A stretch of DNA of 64,000 nt from Castanea sativa (taxonomy: Eukaryota; Streptophyta; Magnoliopsida; Fagales; Fagaceae), in contig NC_134015.1 of assembly GCF_040712315.1 (NCBI RefSeq), positions 12,296,945-12,360,944 on the forward strand, read 5' to 3'. Positions within the stretch are counted from its first letter, which is position 1, and every line of letters starts with the position of its first letter. Both the position numbers and the translations under genes were made by a program. Below are positions 61,330 to 64,000 of the stretch, one piece after another. The notes beneath the pieces were generated by a model. It made no database searches and had not been told where the DNA came from. It saw only the letters and a list, made by a program, of their open reading frames with translations.

Positions 61330-61858
61330 ACATTTTGTAATAATTTAGTAGCCGTTTTAATTTCTTAGACTTGTTAGATTAATTTGTTGGTTTGTAATTA
61401 TTCTAAACCATTTGCAATTTCTTAGTCTTTTTAATTTGTTGATTTGTGGAGGATAAGACATTTTGTAATTTCTTAGATTTGTGAGATTTATTTTGTAGCT
61501 TTTTAAGTAATTTATTGCCATATAAGATGATTTTGGGTGCCATATAATGATATAAATGGAGGTAAATGATTTGGCTACCATATAACAGGGCAAATTTTGG
61601 CATTTGGGCCATGTTAAATGACTTGAATGGGCTTGAATTTAGGAAAAAAAATTTAATGGGCTTCAAATTTTTTTTTTGGTTGGGCTAAATTTGGGCCCAA
61701 TAAGTTAAACGGGGCCCGGCGGGGCGGGTCTGGGCCCCGAGAAAAAAACCCGATTATTATTCGGGCCGGGTCCGGGTTTCGGGTCTTGGCCCGCGGGTCG
61801 GGTCCGGGTATGCAAAAACCCGGCCCGAACTCGACCCGTTGCCATTCCTAAGAAAGAG

Positions 61859-62325
61859 GGGTTGTAGGAGGAAACAATTAGTTCAAGATAAAACATAGAC
61901 ATTCTTAAAGGAAAAATATAAATGGAAAAAGAAAAACAGATTTGACTGCTAAAAAGAACTGAAATTTTCAGCACTCTGTTAACATAATTTTGTACTACAG
62001 TACAATTGAGTTAAGTTGTTCAAGGTTATCAAAGCAGTACAATTGAAGCAACTAACACATTCTAAATTTGCTCTTTTACCAATCCCTCAGTAACTAGAGC
62101 CAAAAAGGTGATTCAAATTTTTTTTTTTTTTTTTGGTATAAATATGATTCAGGCAAATGTATATATTTCTTTTTTACTTCCCTTCTTAGGAAACTATTGT
62201 ATGATCATTCCCTCCATGCATTTCATATAGCAAAACAACAGGAATAGAACAGCTATCAACAAGTGAACTTAATCCTATACTTTGTAAGTACAACAGGGTT
62301 TCACAACTGTGTGAGGAAACCATTG
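61859..62325. other. Unit 3 downstream flank
   Basis: Paralogous to 37330-37720 of unit 2 and, more distantly, to 21530-21650 of unit 1 (GATTTGACTGCTAAAAAG, TTTGCTCTTTTACCAA). No gene. Confidence 0.7.
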
Positions 62326-62332
62326 TATAATC

Positions 62333-63338
62333 TTTTTTATTTTGATAGGTAATAAAAACTTTATTGATAAGAAGAATACAATGAGTTTACGATAATAAAC
62401 TCACTGCAAAAAAGCAAATACAAACAGATCAAAGGAAAAGGCTAACAGAATTAATGAAATCAAGCAAAGAAGTGCAATGCGTAAAACCCTATATACGAGA
62501 CCACTTAAACAAAGTCCTAGTTAGTAAAGCTTTCAAAAGATCCACAGTTCTTTCAGTGTTCTCAAACGTTTGGGCATTGCATTCCTTCCAAGTTAACCAC
62601 ATAAGACATGCCGGCACCATATTCCAAACATTAGAAGAATGAATGCCCAACCAATTCCACCATGTAGAATGTAGAGAGACTACTGTCTTTGGCATCACCC
62701 AATGAACCCCAAACAAGTAGAAGACTTCACTCCACAATGTATTGACAAACTTGCAATGTAGTAATAAATAATCCACAGTTTCCTTCTCACACCGACATAG
62801 GCAACACCAATTAACAAGAGGCAAGTTCTTCTTAACAAGGTTATCTATTGTGAGAATCCCACCCCTAGCAGCTGTCCATAAGAAAAAAGACACCCTTCTA
62901 GGGACCTTAACACTCCAAATGCATTGCCAAGGGAAAAAAACCGACGGAGTTTTCAATAATGATTTATAACAAGAACGCACATCAAAGACACTACTACGAT
63001 TCAATTGCCAAACCATGGTATCATCACCCCCCTCCCCTAGGTTTTTTGGATGAGATATGCGCAAAGAAAGCATAAAACCTTGCTATCTCCCAATCTTGAA
63101 ACTCATGGCGAAAGAGTAAGTTCTAGCTTCTATCACCCCCATTAGGTGCAATGTCAACCATATCAGAAATCCTAGCTTCTTTATCCACAGCGTAAGCAAA
63201 CAATTCTGGATATAATTCTTTCAAAGGGGTAGAACTACTCCAAGGATCGTGCCAAAACCGAATATGAAAACCTTCTCCTGCCGCATACAACACATGACCA
63301 AAGAAACTCTCTGCCCCCTTCCTAATGTTCTTCCACTA
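62333..63338 (-). pseudogene. 5'-truncated LINE: reverse transcriptase zinc-binding domain
   Basis: The 62489..63073 frame is the C-terminal zf-RVT domain of plant L1-type ORF2: SSVFDVRSCYKSLLKT, WSVKVPRRVSFFLWTAARGG, ILTIDNL, CCLCRCEKETVDYLLLHC, LMWLTWKECNAQTFENTE. The 3' tail, with AATAAAG then TTACCTATCAAAATAAAAAA on the minus strand, ends near 62333. The possible target repeat TATAATC lies at 62326..62332 and 63339..63345. Unit 2 lacks this insertion. Most of ORF2 is missing upstream. Confidence 0.82.
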
Positions 63339-63619
63339 TATAATCATTACTTCCATACATTTCATAGAGCAAAATTGAAAGAAAAGAATAGCAATTAACA
63401 AGTGAACTTTAGCCTATACTGTATAAGAATAATGGACAAGCTTGTGAGTGCATTTGGATGTGTTTTACTAATTATTTATTTGCTGAAAGTGCTGTAGAAA
63501 ATAAAGGGAAAAGTTTTTTAGAGTGGGGGGTCAGCTAAAATAAGCTCAAAAATCCTAAAACTTTGGCATGTTTTGCACTTGCCAAACGCAAATGTTTTAA
63601 AGTCCAAAAGAAGAAGGTA

Positions 63620-64000
63620 CTACGGCGGTAAATTATAGCCACCATAAGGCATTGGATAATTGTACAAACCTGGTCCCCTGATTGTATCTGCAGGACCACC
63701 AAAGGATAGTGGCCTATCATAATAATCAGGTATCCTAAGTGCCTCCCCAGGGTAATCAGGAATAATGTATGGGTTCATTTGTACATTAGGCAGAGGATAG
63801 CCTGACAAACTATAATGTCTAGCTGATGTGTTGAAGTATGGTGCATCTTGATCCATAAACAAAACTGGTGGCTGCCAATTAGGGGGTTGCATAGAGTGAA
63901 AACCAGAAGTGGCACCAACAGCAGAGATTGGGGGAGCCTCTCTTGGAACTTCTGTCCTATGACGCTTACTTCCACTGTGTTCTTGAGGTTCAGACTTTGG
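63620..64000 (-). CDS. FRL: FRIGIDA-like gene, third copy, last exon (partial)
   Basis: The C-terminal exon of a third tandem FRL copy, open from the window edge to TAG at 63620..63622 (126 residues plus the stop). It reads PKSEPQEHSGSKRHRTEVPR, then MQPPNWQPPVLFMDQDAPYF, and ends RGPGLYNYPMPYGGYNLPP. It is closer to the exon at 37974..38744 than to that at 21770..22444, but it keeps the unit 1-like PLSFGGPADTIRGP segment. No lesion is visible in this part; whether the whole gene is intact cannot be judged. The tail is rich in Pro and Tyr and follows a KRHRTE basic patch, a possible nuclear-localisation motif. Confidence 0.85.
   Translation of the reverse strand, partial: PKSEPQEHSGSKRHRTEVPREAPPISAVGATSGFHSMQPPNWQPPVLFMDQDAPYFNTSARHYSLSGYPLPNVQMNPYIIPDYPGEALRIPDYYDRPLSFGGPADTIRGPGLYNYPMPYGGYNLPP

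Larger units (their letters stand above)
56585..61850 (+). mobile_element. hAT (Ac/Ds-type) DNA transposon, 5.3 kb
   Basis: The termini TAGGGATGGCAA and, reversed, TAGGAATGGCAA form an inverted pair. The perfect 8-base target duplication AGAAAGAG is at 56577..56584 and 61851..61858. The paralogous empty site is near 37311 (GTCGAGAGAGAGGGG). Both subterminal regions are packed with GGGTCCGGGT-type repeats. Inside is a BED-finger transposase with introns. Just inside the left end (56820-57170) is a GC-rich leader with a CTCGCCTCGCC-based tandem repeat. Confidence 0.93.

Noticed and set aside
1..64000. CRISPR arrays, rRNA or tRNA genes
   Set aside because: No regularly spaced repeats with unique spacers were seen. 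The only tRNA-like signals are SINE Pol III boxes without a cloverleaf.

Overview
The window is nuclear DNA from a flowering plant. It has AT-rich intergenic sequence, GT-AG introns, plant-type LINEs, SINEs, hAT elements and Ty3 elements, and plant-only gene families. A woody eudicot such as a Fagales tree would fit the expanded FRIGIDA-like cluster, but that is inference from recall; no species can be fixed from the sequence.

Layout. (1) 1-2060: the 5' end of a dehydroquinate dehydratase/shikimate dehydrogenase gene on the minus strand, with two exons in the window and the rest before base 1. (2) 2060-21500: gene-poor DNA holding decayed mobile elements: a LINE RNase H remnant, a MITE, a wrecked Ty1/copia element with one LTR, a palindromic repeat pair, a small inverted-repeat element, an hAT-type element, another LINE tail, a 1.1-kb element with very long terminal inverted repeats, and several tandem duplications. 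(3) 21500-64000: a tandem array of three duplicated units, each built around a FRIGIDA-like (FRL5-type) gene on the minus strand.

Unit 1 (about 21.5-36.8 kb) holds a six-exon gene, 32343 to 21770. It reads through with consistent intron phases to a predicted 1440-residue protein: a long coiled coil, two tandem Frigida half-domains in exon 1, and a further Frigida module in exons 4-5. Unit 2 (about 37.3-45.4 kb) is a pseudogene copy with three in-frame stops, frameshifting deletions and the loss of two exons. Unit 3 begins about 61.86 kb; only the last coding exon is in the window, and it is open to the edge.

Because the units are paralogous, each one shows empty sites for insertions in the others. 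Unit 1 carries a SINE in intron 3, a second SINE-like insert, a LINE tail, a solo LTR and an hAT-like insert that unit 2 lacks. The spacer between units 2 and 3 took an hAT MITE, into which a 9.9-kb Ty3 element (Tat/Retand-like, with an antisense extra ORF) later inserted. The same spacer also took a separate 5.3-kb autonomous-type hAT transposon with a perfect 8-bp target duplication.

I found no CRISPR array, rRNA or convincing tRNA. The most unusual points are the triple-module FRL gene with a duplicated splice donor, the nested and datable transposon stack, the antisense intron-containing ORF of the Ty3 element, and a non-autonomous LTR-like element whose putative primer site lies inside an antisense coding sequence.
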